From assembly GCF_002208135.1 (NCBI RefSeq), contig NZ_CP021647.1, forward strand, positions 499,501 through 563,500: a stretch of 64,000 bases of DNA, read 5' to 3'. The position numbers and the translations under genes are program-made. The notes below the pieces were generated by a model. It was not told where the DNA came from. It did not search any database and saw only the letters and a list, made by a program, of their open reading frames with translations. The number at the start of each line of letters is the position of its first letter. Positions within the stretch are counted from its first letter, which is position 1. This document shows, piece after piece, positions 10,806 to 19,141 of this stretch. The DNA is from Pseudoalteromonas piscicida. GTDB taxonomy: Bacteria > Pseudomonadota > Gammaproteobacteria > Enterobacterales > Alteromonadaceae.

Positions 10806-10933
10806 GGAACTGTCTCCAAAACAAATTGTATTAAATGTGAGAGATTAATTGACCTTTCCACTTGGTCAAGGGCATTCTACAACGGTAAGGCAGTCTTCGT
10901 AAACCGCGATGGCTTATTTTCAACAATTTCTGA

Positions 10934-11758
10934 ATGAATAATAGCAAAATGAGAACAGCATTTTATATTTCCGATGGTACCGCTATCACCTCTGAAGTGT
11001 TTGGTCACGCAACGCTTTCAATGTTCCCTGTAGAATTTAATCATCAAACGATACCATTTGTAGAAACAGTGAAAAAAGCAAATGAAATCAAAAAACTAAT
11101 AGACTCTGTTGCTGAGACTTCAGGTGAAAAACCATTGGTGTTTTTTACATTCGTTAATCCAGAATTGTCCGATATTATTTTATCGTCGCAAGGGGTTTGT
11201 TACGACTTTTTATCTTATGCGAGCGAAATTGTAAAAAGAGAGCTAAAAGTTCAGCCGGTGCCAAAAATGCACCGCACGCATAGCATTCATGAATCTTCGT
11301 ATGATTTTAGAATAGATGCAGTTAACTACGCACTTGCAAATGATGACGGTGCAAATATTAAAGATTATGACGAGGCAGACATCATATTGGTGGGTGTCAG
11401 CCGCAGCGGTAAAACGCCGACAAGCTTATATTTAGCTTTGCAATATGGGATAAAGGCCGCGAATTATCCGATGACAGAAGATGATTTAGAAAGTGGAAAG
11501 CTACCCAAATGTCTGGATAAATACAAAGGTAAGCTCTTTGGCTTAACCATAGATCCCGAAAGACTAGCTGCAATCAGGCAAGAGAGAATGGCAAACTCCA
11601 AGTACGCATCAATTAGACAATGCCGTATTGAAGTCAAAGAAGTCGAGATGCTATTTAAAAAGAATAAAACGCCTTACTTGAACAGTACACGCTATTCCGT
11701 TGAGGAAATATCAGCAAAAATTATTTCTGAAACTGGGCTAAAGCGCCATAAATACTAA
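10934..11758 (+). CDS. ppsR: PEP synthase regulatory kinase/pyrophosphorylase
   Basis: 274 residues. PpsR proteins are bifunctional: ADP-dependent kinases that inactivate PEP synthase, and Pi-dependent pyrophosphorylases that reactivate it. The sequence shows the family N-terminus FYISDGTAITSE and the P-loop GVSRSGKTPTS at about residues 153-163, followed by the family segment ANYPMTEDDL. An alternative ATG five codons downstream (10949, MRTAFYIS) matches the usual family start; neither has a clear ribosome site. Divergent placement with ppsA is the typical arrangement. Confidence 0.95.
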   Translation: MNNSKMRTAFYISDGTAITSEVFGHATLSMFPVEFNHQTIPFVETVKKANEIKKLIDSVAETSGEKPLVFFTFVNPELSDIILSSQGVCYDFLSYASEIVKRELKVQPVPKMHRTHSIHESSYDFRIDAVNYALANDDGANIKDYDEADIILVGVSRSGKTPTSLYLALQYGIKAANYPMTEDDLESGKLPKCLDKYKGKLFGLTIDPERLAAIRQERMANSKYASIRQCRIEVKEVEMLFKKNKTPYLNSTRYSVEEISAKIISETGLKRHKY

Positions 11759-11784
11759 AAAGGCCGCTATGCGGCCCTTTGTTT
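11759..11784. terminator. Terminator between ppsR and DAHP synthase
   Basis: Stem GGCCGC/GCGGCC with a 3-nt loop, preceded by an A run and followed by CTTTGTTTG. It can serve both convergent genes. Confidence 0.75.
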
Positions 11785-11789
11785 GTTAT

Positions 11790-13145
11790 TTATACTGTTT
11801 TACGAGCATCTTTTAGTAGATCAGCAACTAAAAAGCCTAGCTCTAAAACTTGGTCTGCGTTTAGACGTGGATCACACTGGGTGCGGTAACGCTGAGATAA
11901 GTCTTCGTCTGATAGACCGTAGGCACCACCAACACACTCAGTAACGTGCTGCCCTGTCATTTCTAAGTGCACACCACCAGGATAGCTACCCTCAGCTTTA
12001 TGAACTGCGAAGAACTGACTGATTTCTCTTAGGATATTGTTAAAGCTACGTGTCTTATATCCAGTGGTCGCTTTTTCAGTGTTTCCGTGCATGGGATCCG
12101 AAGTCCAAATAACTTTGCGGCCTTCTTCTTGAATTCTGCGAACTAATTTAGGAAGTTTTTCCGGCAACATATCTGCACCCATGCGTGTGATAAGTGTTAG
12201 ACGACCAGGAATGTTATCTGGGTTAAGCGCATCGACAAGCTCAATTAACTCATCTTCTTGCATCCCAGGGCCAACTTTTACACCAATAGGGTTTTTAATA
12301 CCACGGAAAAACTCGATATGTGCGTGATCTAGCTGACGCGTACGTTCTCCAATCCACACAAAATGAGCAGAACAATCGTACCAATCCCCTGATAGGTGAT
12401 CTCGTCTCGTCAACGCTTCTTCATAACCTAACAAAAGCGCTTCGTGTGAGGTATAAAGCGGAGTTTCTTTTAGGCTTGGCGCTACTGTTGAATCGATACC
12501 ACAAACTTCCATAAACTCGAGTGCTTCTTGAATACGCTCAGCGAGTTGTTGAAACTTATCCTTTAATGGATTTGCAGCTACGAAACTCATATTCCAACGA
12601 TTTACCTGGTGCAGATCCGCAAGACCACCCTGTGCAAACGCACGAAGTAGATTGAGAGTCGCTGCTGACTGGTGATACGCTTTCATCAATCTATCAGGAT
12701 CTGGGATACGTGCTTCTTCTGTAAACTCAAAGCTATTAACGATATCGCCTCGATATGAGGGTAAAGAAATACCATCAATAGTCTCAAAATCTGAAGAACG
12801 AGGTTTTGCATACTGCCCCGCCATTCGAGCTATTTTAACTACCGGACACTTACCACCGTATGTTAGTACGACCGCCATTTGTAAAAGCGTCTTGAACGTA
12901 TCTCGTATATTAGCGGCACTAAAATCCGAAAACGACTCTGCGCAATCACCGCCTTGCAATATAAAAGCTTTACCTTCGCAGACATCTGCAAGGCTTTTAT
13001 ACAAGCTTCTAGTCTCTTCTGCAAAAACGAGCGGCGGTGCTGAATTTAGTTCTTTTTCAACTGATTTTAACTTCTCTGAATTTGGGTATTCTGGTTGCTG
13101 CAAGATAGGTTTATCTCTCCAGCTATTCGGGCTCCAATTAGCCAT
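11790..13145 (-). CDS. Class II DAHP synthase
   Basis: 451 residues, typical of class II (plant/actinobacterial type) 3-deoxy-7-phosphoheptulonate synthases, which condense PEP and erythrose-4-phosphate as the first step of aromatic amino-acid synthesis. Diagnostic stretches: [10 protein letters not shown] at the N-terminus, [10 protein letters not shown] (metal-binding Cys), [40 protein letters not shown] and [14 protein letters not shown]. It is monocistronic with about 100 bp of leader. A Ter-like site lies 95 bp upstream of the start codon. Placing this central enzyme beside the origin fits a chromid with housekeeping functions. Confidence 0.95.
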   Translation of the reverse strand: MANWSPNSWRDKPILQQPEYPNSEKLKSVEKELNSAPPLVFAEETRSLYKSLADVCEGKAFILQGGDCAESFSDFSAANIRDTFKTLLQMAVVLTYGGKCPVVKIARMAGQYAKPRSSDFETIDGISLPSYRGDIVNSFEFTEEARIPDPDRLMKAYHQSAATLNLLRAFAQGGLADLHQVNRWNMSFVAANPLKDKFQQLAERIQEALEFMEVCGIDSTVAPSLKETPLYTSHEALLLGYEEALTRRDHLSGDWYDCSAHFVWIGERTRQLDHAHIEFFRGIKNPIGVKVGPGMQEDELIELVDALNPDNIPGRLTLITRMGADMLPEKLPKLVRRIQEEGRKVIWTSDPMHGNTEKATTGYKTRSFNNILREISQFFAVHKAEGSYPGGVHLEMTGQHVTECVGGAYGLSDEDLSQRYRTQCDPRLNADQVLELGFLVADLLKDARKTV

Positions 13146-13239
13146 TGTATTTTCCTCATTCCAATATGTGTTACCACCATTGAACAGTACCCCAAGCCCC
13201 CTTATTCATCAAGGAAAAACTTTAGTTTGTTTCAACAAA

Positions 13240-13252
13240 GAACACATCATAC
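13240..13252 (-). other. Ter-like site
   Basis: Exact 13-mer GAACACATCATAC, flanked by AAA on the left and TAAA on the right. The Ter-like strand is minus, so the predicted blocked direction is leftward. It lies upstream of the DAHP synthase gene. Confidence 0.75.
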
Positions 13253-14910
13253 TAAATTTTATTTCTAATCTTGATACATTTGCTAAAAATAATAAAAAAT
13301 TTGCCACAGTATCACCATTCTTGAGATATGATGTTTTTTAATACATCTTTCCAGCAAGCACAAAAGCGGACTTAGAGTTGGCAAGTATCGGACTTTTATA
13401 ATCTAGTCTTAAAATCACTATAATGAGTGCCATCATTCATTTTAAAGTGAATTGAAAATCCAAGAGCCGATACACAATCTTCTCGACTTCTTGTGTTTCA
13501 CTTTCAGTGCATTGATTAGTAGCGCTTACGAATAGAAGTCAATTTAAGAATTTGTGAGCAAGCGGGATCCCACCCTACCTCTTCAGCAAATCGTCTTACA
13601 GAGCATTTATATGCAACACTGACTTAAGTCAAATATTATGTTAAATTGACAATTTATTAGAGTTAAGCCTAGTAATCTTCAACTCAGTTACAAGTCATTG
13701 GGTAGCAAATCGTAGTATTTTATGAGTAGGAAGGAAGCAAGAAAAATGAGTCGTATTGTGATAGCTATTAGTACAAATCACATATCATATATAGTTTTTG
13801 GAAGTGTTAATGTACTTCCAGCAGGCCTCTCCCACAATGAGAACTCAATACTGAAAAATTGGAGAGATTTTTCTTCAGTGCTCTGGGTTATTTAAATAAC
13901 ATAAATTTTCTTGGTTAAGCTATCTTATTGAGAAGACGAAGTCTCGCCTACAAATCTAGTGACACAGTGCTTATCTCTATTACCAGATAAAAATAAATAA
14001 AGTAAAGTATTCTACTGTCAAGAAGGTGGTATTGATAACAATAGTACTACTGAGTTTACTCTTGACCATCATTTTTTCTTGATGTCTAGCACACAACAAC
14101 TTTTTTATTCTTACAGTATCAAGGGATAGTCACGTTGCCTAGAATAGTTAGGCATAAGGTTACTTGCTGAATAGCTTAAACGCTATTTTCATTTCCAAAA
14201 CTCTCATTAGTTTTGGGACAATTAATTTCAGAAATATTTTCCCATGAACAATTTACACATCTAGCATGACTCGTTCACAACCGAGCTGTTCAGACGCTTG
14301 AAGAGAGATCTATCTACTTTGCTCTTCGACGAACAGACCATTAACTCAGGTGTGAGAACGATATGATCTTGAAATTGCCTAAACATATGAGATGCGTTTT
14401 CGTATTTACTCCTGTTCTGTCTTTATTTGACTTCGGTTCAAATCGAGTAAGGCAATATTACGGCGAAATTTGCATAATACTGAAGTGCCTGGTTTAGTTA
14501 TTATAAAGTTAGTGCTAGCGTTGCAACTTCGAACTGAACATGTATCAAAAGAAACTTGCACTATATTTTAGTCAGGTAAGACTGCAGAAAATGCGGATAT
14601 TACTTGAAGATTCATTGCAAAGTAAAAGAAGTGGTACGGTTGTTCTCCAAGAAAGTGCAAAGTTAAACTATTTTAAAGTAAGTGCATACTTACTTTTCCA
14701 TCTCAACTTATCTATCACCTTCCCTTTACGGCCTAACTAGAATCTATTAAATCTTCATGTCTACAGAAAAGCGCTTGGTCGAAATAAAGTTTGTGAATAC
14801 TTACTATGGTTTTTCACTTCCAAAACCTATTGACAGTAACAAGACAATGTCGGGATCAACAAGTTGACTTTAATTTATAAAAAAGAGTATCATCGCGAGG
14901 ATTTCACAGA

Positions 14911-14923
14911 GAACACATCATAC
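14911..14923 (-). other. Ter-like site
   Basis: Exact 13-mer GAACACATCATAC in gene-free DNA. A TATCAT box lies upstream but is a weaker promoter match than at the next three copies. Predicted to block leftward forks. Confidence 0.75.
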
Positions 14924-15100
14924 AAACTGTTAATCAATATGAAATCACCATTAAATTTAAAAATTAATCAGGAAGCTGAAAATTAGCATTGCCATTCTGA
15001 GTGATTACTAGCCACCACTTTCTATTTGAGTATTGTCCGTTAAGAACTCCCTGCAAAAATTTATCAAAATCCAATTTTATAAGAGAAATGCAAAAAAATT

Positions 15101-15137
15101 TGATATAATTCAGCTAATAAAAAGGAACACATCATAC
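15101..15137 (+). promoter_or_regulatory. Extended -10 plus Ter-like module
   Basis: TGATATAAT (15101-15109, a perfect extended -10 element) is followed after 15 nt by the Ter-like 13-mer (15125-15137). The same geometry recurs at 15504 and at the tus promoter (15736), suggesting duplication of a promoter-operator unit. No gene follows directly. Confidence 0.6.
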
Positions 15138-15230
15138 TTAATTTAAACAGTATAGTTTGACCTCTAAAAGAGCTGATTAACATTTTCATCAAAATAACAT
15201 AGAGTTAATTCTCTATTTATAGAATTAACT

Positions 15231-15420
15231 AGGGCTTGTTTATCTTTCAAGTTTGTTTTTGCAGCTGTTTGATTGGCATTTCTACAAGGCAGAACCTGCT
15301 TAGCGTAGTTATCCTATGTGCGTCAGGCGATAAATACTTTATGATTCTACAAAGTATCTTCCCCCCCTTCTGGGAAAACAATAAACGAAAACAAAAATCA
15401 AACAATAAAAGGTTCCTAGC
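15231..15420 (+). mobile_element. Decayed MITE-like element (copy 1)
   Basis: The first 100 bp or so closely match the copy at 24765 (AGGGCTTGTTTATCTTTCAA, then GTTTGTTTTTGCAG, then TACAAGGCAGA). The middle is deleted and replaced by unrelated sequence, and the right end survives only as AAAAATCAAACAATAAAAGG. It is non-coding. Confidence 0.7.
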
Positions 15421-15503
15421 TGATGATTTAATTTCTCCAAAATCTTGACGCCCTGCATCGAGGCTAAATAAGTGAAGATAAATATGAGCTATCAGAATAT
15501 TTT

Positions 15504-15540
15504 TGATATAATCTGGACACACTATAAGAACACATCATAC
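15504..15540 (+). promoter_or_regulatory. Extended -10 plus Ter-like module
   Basis: TGATATAAT at 15504-15512, then 15 nt, then the Ter-like 13-mer at 15528-15540. Same spacing as at 15101. Predicted to block leftward forks; a Tus bound here would also cover the start of any transcript. Confidence 0.6.
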
Positions 15541-15735
15541 TTACTTGTTCAGTAAACATACACACAGTTACTGTATTACCCCCAACTAATTGATCAAATA
15601 ACTAACTACTTAACACTGATATTCTAGATAAGATATCCAGCTTAATTTAGCAAATGGAGGCCTGGTGAAAATGATATCGTTAGTTTTTCCATTAAATACT
15701 CATGGTAAAATCGCTTAGCGAGATTCCATTATTTT

Positions 15736-15773
15736 TGATATAATATTAAAGAGATAATGAGAACACATCATAC
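15736..15773 (+). promoter_or_regulatory. tus promoter with overlapping Ter-like operator
   Basis: Extended -10 TGATATAAT at 15736-15744, followed after 16 nt by the Ter-like 13-mer at 15761-15773, which ends one base before the tus ATG at 15775. Tus binding would cover roughly +10 to +22 of the transcript. In E. coli, TerB likewise overlaps the tus promoter and mediates autorepression, so autoregulation is the natural reading. No good -35 is visible, as expected for an extended -10 promoter. Confidence 0.75.
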
Positions 15774-15774
15774 A

Positions 15775-16641
15775 ATGAATAAATTCAATATACGTTCAAC
15801 TTTCGATATTCTTAACGAACATATTAATCAGCTATGCCATGAACTGACAGAAGCCGATATAAAAAAGGCAACTTTTTATGAACTGCCTGATATAAAAAAA
15901 CAAGATGAAGAAACCGCTCCAACAAATATAGCAGTTACAAAAATTGAAGGTGAAAATGCGCTCTCCAAATGTTTAGATGCATATCGCGACCTCTATTTAA
16001 ACGACCGCGAAAGCGGAAAGTTGTTGCAAAGGTTCCCTGGCCTTCTACTAGTTAATGATCCTAAAGAAATCATCAAGTCTAGGGTGAACGCAGTAAACCA
16101 AGCCAAAGAAAACTTCAAAAATACCATTCTGGAAATTTCTAACAATGATGCAAGATTTGAAGCTGTTCATAGTGCAGTTCCTAATTTGATGACTTTGGCT
16201 GCATATAGAAAAATACATAGCGAATCCACAGCTCCCTATTCCGTTCGATTTACCTGGATGAAAAAACATGCAACCAGAGTTTTGAGTAAAGAACTCGCTC
16301 TGGAGATGTTGAATCGCTCTTCACTTTATTCAAATCCGAGGATGATAGATCAGGAAAAGTGGCAACAGCTTGTAGAACAAGAAAAATATAGAGTTTCTAG
16401 TTTATCAGAAAATGCAAAGCTTAGAATTAGAAGGCCAACCAGAGTAACACCTGAGGTGAATGTGAGATATACAGCTCAAAATCGCTATCATGTAAGTGCC
16501 GCACTTCCGTTTATACTATTTAACCCGCAACCAGACACTAAACTAGGAGAGTTAAGTCACTTTACACATAAAGAAGATCATCCTAGAAAACGAGAGTACA
16601 ACTTTCTAGTCGATAGAATTTATTTAGAAAGATTTGAATAA
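15775..16641 (+). CDS. tus: Replication terminator protein Tus (Ter-binding)
   Basis: 288 residues from ATG 15775; another in-frame ATG at 15757 would add six residues encoded by the Ter site itself. Recognised by collinear similarity to E. coli Tus (309 aa): FYELPDIKKQDEE versus its FSLPEVKKEDE, RFPGLLL versus RLPGVLC, ARFEAVH...LMTLAAYR versus ARFEWVH...LITLNAYR, RFTWMKKH versus RFGWANKH, and NAKLRIRRPTRVTP versus NAKLKIKRPVKVQP. Tus bound at Ter stops the DnaB helicase in one direction only. Residues equivalent to the cytosine-pocket F140 and H144 are kept (F128, H132), but the position of G149 is N137. The gene sits about 2 kb left of ori2, inside an array of Ter-like repeats; one overlaps its promoter and start codon. 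Finding tus at an origin is unusual compared with E. coli and fits a unidirectionally replicating chromid. Confidence 0.93.
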   Translation: MNKFNIRSTFDILNEHINQLCHELTEADIKKATFYELPDIKKQDEETAPTNIAVTKIEGENALSKCLDAYRDLYLNDRESGKLLQRFPGLLLVNDPKEIIKSRVNAVNQAKENFKNTILEISNNDARFEAVHSAVPNLMTLAAYRKIHSESTAPYSVRFTWMKKHATRVLSKELALEMLNRSSLYSNPRMIDQEKWQQLVEQEKYRVSSLSENAKLRIRRPTRVTPEVNVRYTAQNRYHVSAALPFILFNPQPDTKLGELSHFTHKEDHPRKREYNFLVDRIYLERFE

Positions 16642-17185
16642 ATCCATACGGAATTTAAAGATAACACGTAATTTAACATAATCTTGTTAGATAAACTAAT
16701 CCATGGCAAGCGTTAAGTGACTTATGCTGATTTTAGTATGATGTGTTCTTAATCACTTAGAAACTTATAAGGCTATGACGAAATCGTTATCTTCACAGAT
16801 TAAATACCAAATTTCCTCAGGTTAAATTTTGACTTATCATTGAGTTTTAAGCTTTGAAATAGCTGATCGACCACGGACTCGCATCTAGCAATCACTAATA
16901 AATCAACGTCTGTTGGATAAAAAATTTTTCTATTTGATTGTTCTAAATAGGAAAGTTTGAATTATTAATATGCTTGCTCCCTCTTCTAAGGATTAGAGAA
17001 TTAATTCAATCCGTTGATGTAGTTTCAAGATTTATTGAGGTCGGTATCTTTTCACCGCAGGAAATTTTTAAGAAAGCTTTTAGCTCTTTAGACTTCATTG
17101 TTTTGAAGAATTGGATTGTGATAAATTTCGGTCAGTAAGTATCTTCAGTTGAAATAGAAATTAGCTTTGATATAAAAGTTTTTTG
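16642..17185. other. Intergenic region between tus and the initiator gene
   Basis: About 540 bp of AT-rich DNA without a supported gene. It holds the only Ter-like site in the opposite orientation (16736-16748). Otherwise I see nothing definite. Confidence 0.5.
16736..16748 (+). other. Ter-like site, inverted: blocks rightward forks
   Basis: GTATGATGTGTTC on the plus strand, with flanks TTTA and TTAAT; an exact reverse complement of the other six copies. By E. coli polarity it would stop forks coming from lower coordinates, that is, the fork that has gone round the replicon, while letting the leftward fork from ori2 pass. Confidence 0.8.
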
Positions 17186-17215
17186 TTTTGGCTAGAAGTA
17201 CTACTCTAGCCAAAA
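17186..17215. terminator. Strong hairpin after the initiator gene
   Basis: Perfect 11-bp inverted repeat TTTTGGCTAGA/TCTAGCCAAAA with an 8-nt loop, 10 bp beyond the initiator stop codon. The A/T ends of the stem can form the U tract. Likely terminator. Confidence 0.65.
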
Positions 17216-17224
17216 TAAGAAATC

Positions 17225-18439
17225 TTATTTCTTAACAATTTCTTCTAATGTATCTTCATCAATCACTTCAACATTTTCAACGATCCGTTTTCCACCTTGA
17301 ATTTCGATACGCTTATGGTGTTTATTGAGAGCCAATATCTCATCGCAGAACTGAGCTGACGGATGCATTTCGTACACATAATCAACGATTTTACCTGACT
17401 TTTCATCCTTAACATTCGAAATATTGTATTCGGATATTGCTCCTTTTTCGATCAAATCTTTCATTGTTGTGGTCATATCACGACGAAGCGCTTTCAACTT
17501 ATTCTCTGTAATTTCATCGTCAGAATAAATTGAACCGTACTTTTCCATAATTGAGATTAAGCGAAAATGGTAAGTTTTACCCGGAGCTGCGTAACGCCAT
17601 AGATGATACAAACGTAGCATCATCCAACGAGATAAACCACGTTTTAACTCTTGAGCACTGTTGAAATAATAGCCTTTGTACTCCAAGTTATCGATCATGT
17701 TATGAACAAATGCATTTAAACATGCAACACATTTGATGTTTCCGCCCTGTCCTTTTTTGCCACTAAAGTGTAGCGATGACAGAAAGTTCATATTTGACTC
17801 GTAAAATGAATCATCAATACTTGGGTTTTTAGTATCTGTTGCCGTATATTTGAACGAAAGTTTTGAACCTTGAAGGGCTTCCAAAGATTCTTTAATTTGC
17901 GGATAAGGCATTGATTGACCAACGGCTTTCAATTCTTGAGCGAGCTCATTCATAGAAAAAATAACCGCGTATTGAATACCGGACTTAAAATTTATTTTAA
18001 CAATCTTACCTTTAGAAGCTAGACGGATCAGCGCACGCTCAACTTTTTCTTCTCGGTCAGAAGGCCAAACTAAAAACTCTTCGTCATCTCCATCTTTTTT
18101 AGTACTAACAACGGCCGGCGTAATTTTTATTTCACCTTCGTAAAGAATACCATCTACTTTTTCTGATATTTTTCTTGTTACGATTGTTTTTTTAGGTGCT
18201 TCTTCTAACGGTAACTTTTTATGTCCCGAGCGAACAAAGCGCCCCCATAAATCATAATGATTAAAGGTGTTAGAATAAGCTCTTAGCCCATGGGCTGCAT
18301 TTTCTAAAGATACTCGAACATCTTTATTATCTGTAAACAACGCCAAACTTTCGTTATCGATTGCACTTTCTACACCATGGATCTGTCCACGAAGTGAATC
18401 GGGCAAATTGTCAACAGAGATGTTCACCTTCCGGCTCAT
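17225..18439 (-). CDS. Chromid replication initiator (plasmid-type Rep protein)
   Basis: 404 residues. I recognise it as an initiator mainly from context: it is transcribed away from a region with eight iterons and three DnaA boxes, and parAB lies on the other side. The sequence is basic and looks like a two-winged-helix Rep. KVERALIRLASKGKIVKINFKSGIQYAVIFSMNELA resembles a DNA-binding wing, and a second helical region includes LKRGLSRWMMLRLYHLWRY. Residues 90-125 are low in similarity and may be a linker. Expected role: binding the TTAGTAAAAAnnTGATCT iterons, opening ori2 with DnaA and recruiting helicase, with negative copy control through iteron pairing. The precise Rep family cannot be fixed by eye. 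The first iteron lies 70 bp upstream of the start codon, so autoregulation is plausible. Confidence 0.8.
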   Translation of the reverse strand: MSRKVNISVDNLPDSLRGQIHGVESAIDNESLALFTDNKDVRVSLENAAHGLRAYSNTFNHYDLWGRFVRSGHKKLPLEEAPKKTIVTRKISEKVDGILYEGEIKITPAVVSTKKDGDDEEFLVWPSDREEKVERALIRLASKGKIVKINFKSGIQYAVIFSMNELAQELKAVGQSMPYPQIKESLEALQGSKLSFKYTATDTKNPSIDDSFYESNMNFLSSLHFSGKKGQGGNIKCVACLNAFVHNMIDNLEYKGYYFNSAQELKRGLSRWMMLRLYHLWRYAAPGKTYHFRLISIMEKYGSIYSDDEITENKLKALRRDMTTTMKDLIEKGAISEYNISNVKDEKSGKIVDYVYEMHPSAQFCDEILALNKHHKRIEIQGGKRIVENVEVIDEDTLEEIVKK

Positions 18440-18507
18440 TGTTTTACTTCCAAATTTTCATGACGTCTAATAACAACATATTCGACAGAAAAAGTTAATG
18501 ATTAAAG

Positions 18508-18935
18508 TTAGTAAAAAAGTGATCCGAAGTAATTTTTTTTGTTTGGATCATTTTTTTACCAAGTAGAGCCTATTTTCAGATCAAGCTTTTACTAACACAG
18601 ACAAAATTAACGCTGAAAAGTCTTTGTTTAGGGCCTATATAATCGATTTTCGACGATAAACCAGACACCCTTGTGGACAACTCAGACATTAATTAGTAAA
18701 GATCTGATCTATGCTTAGTAGAGATCAGATCTATATATACCTTAAAGCAAATGATCTTACATAGATTGTGCATAACCACCTGATCTTACTTAGTAAAAAA
18801 TTGATCTAAACTAAATATTTTGTGCATAAAGCTGTGCATAAACTGTTTATATATAACTTTTTGAAATAGCAGTTAGTAAAATTTCGATCTGGGAGTTATA
18901 AGAGATCTGATCTTAACCTAGTAAAAATTAGATCT
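18508..18935. repeat. ori2 iteron cluster (8 copies, GATC-containing)
   Basis: 18-bp iterons with consensus TTAGTAAAAAnnTGATCT. Forward copies are at 18508, 18693, 18715, 18790, 18873 and 18918; inverted copies at 18545-18562 and 18578-18595. Only the core positions 9-12 vary much. Spacing is irregular (22, 75, 83, 45 bp between neighbours). Two forward copies, 18693 and 18715, nearly abut. Expected to be the initiator binding sites. Confidence 0.88.
18767..18841 (-). promoter_or_regulatory. Three DnaA boxes in ori2
   Basis: TGTGCATAA at 18767-18775, 18821-18829 and 18833-18841, all in the same orientation and matching TTATNCACA on the minus strand. The last two are 12 bp apart. Confidence 0.8.
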
Positions 18936-19141
18936 ATAAAATTATAAAAAATGATTGTAAAACAGTGAGATAAGCCTCTATTTCTTTTCCTTATCCTTTA
19001 ATACCTAACTATTTAACCATATCTAAACCTTCTTATTTATACTTAGATGTAAATCAAAATTACAAATGTCTTTGTTTTTTTGTGTTTACAGCAAAATATA
19101 TGGACATTATAATAATCGTTATCAAATAAAGGATAATGTGT

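Larger units (their letters stand above)
13146..15734. other. Gene-free AT-rich region carrying the Ter array
   Basis: About 2.6 kb without a convincing coding sequence. The few short open frames lack ribosome sites and have no recognisable composition. It contains four Ter-like 13-mers (13240, 14911, 15125, 15528), a decayed MITE copy (15231-15420) and two extended -10 boxes placed 15 nt before Ter copies. The rest shows no recognisable structure. It lies where leftward forks from ori2 would be arrested, so it may be the last-replicated or least-constrained DNA of the replicon (inference). Confidence 0.6.
18440..19141. other. Chromid replication origin ori2
   Basis: About 700 bp between the divergent initiator and parA genes. 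It holds eight 18-bp iterons, three DnaA boxes of form TGTGCATAA (reverse of TTATGCACA) at 18767, 18821 and 18833, and an A/T-rich stretch (about 18936-19130) suited to strand opening. GATC occurs in every iteron and elsewhere, giving a cluster of Dam sites. This composition is that of a plasmid-like, DnaA-assisted iteron origin. Exact start sites cannot be deduced. Confidence 0.88.

Noticed and set aside
12892..13341. 149-residue open frame on the plus strand over the DAHP synthase start
   Set aside because: Antisense shadow of a well-supported gene, without a ribosome site.
14540..14740. 66-residue open frame in the gene-free region
   Set aside because: No ribosome site, no recognisable features, AT-rich random composition.
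13240..15773. The GAACACATCATAC repeats as a CRISPR array or as iterons
   Set aside because: Spacing is highly irregular (103 to 1671 bp within the main array) and one distant copy is inverted. The similarity to Ter next to a tus gene explains them better.
15757..15774. Using the upstream ATG at 15757 as the tus start
   Set aside because: The added residues are just the translated Ter site, and similarity to Tus begins after the second ATG. It cannot be excluded without protein data.
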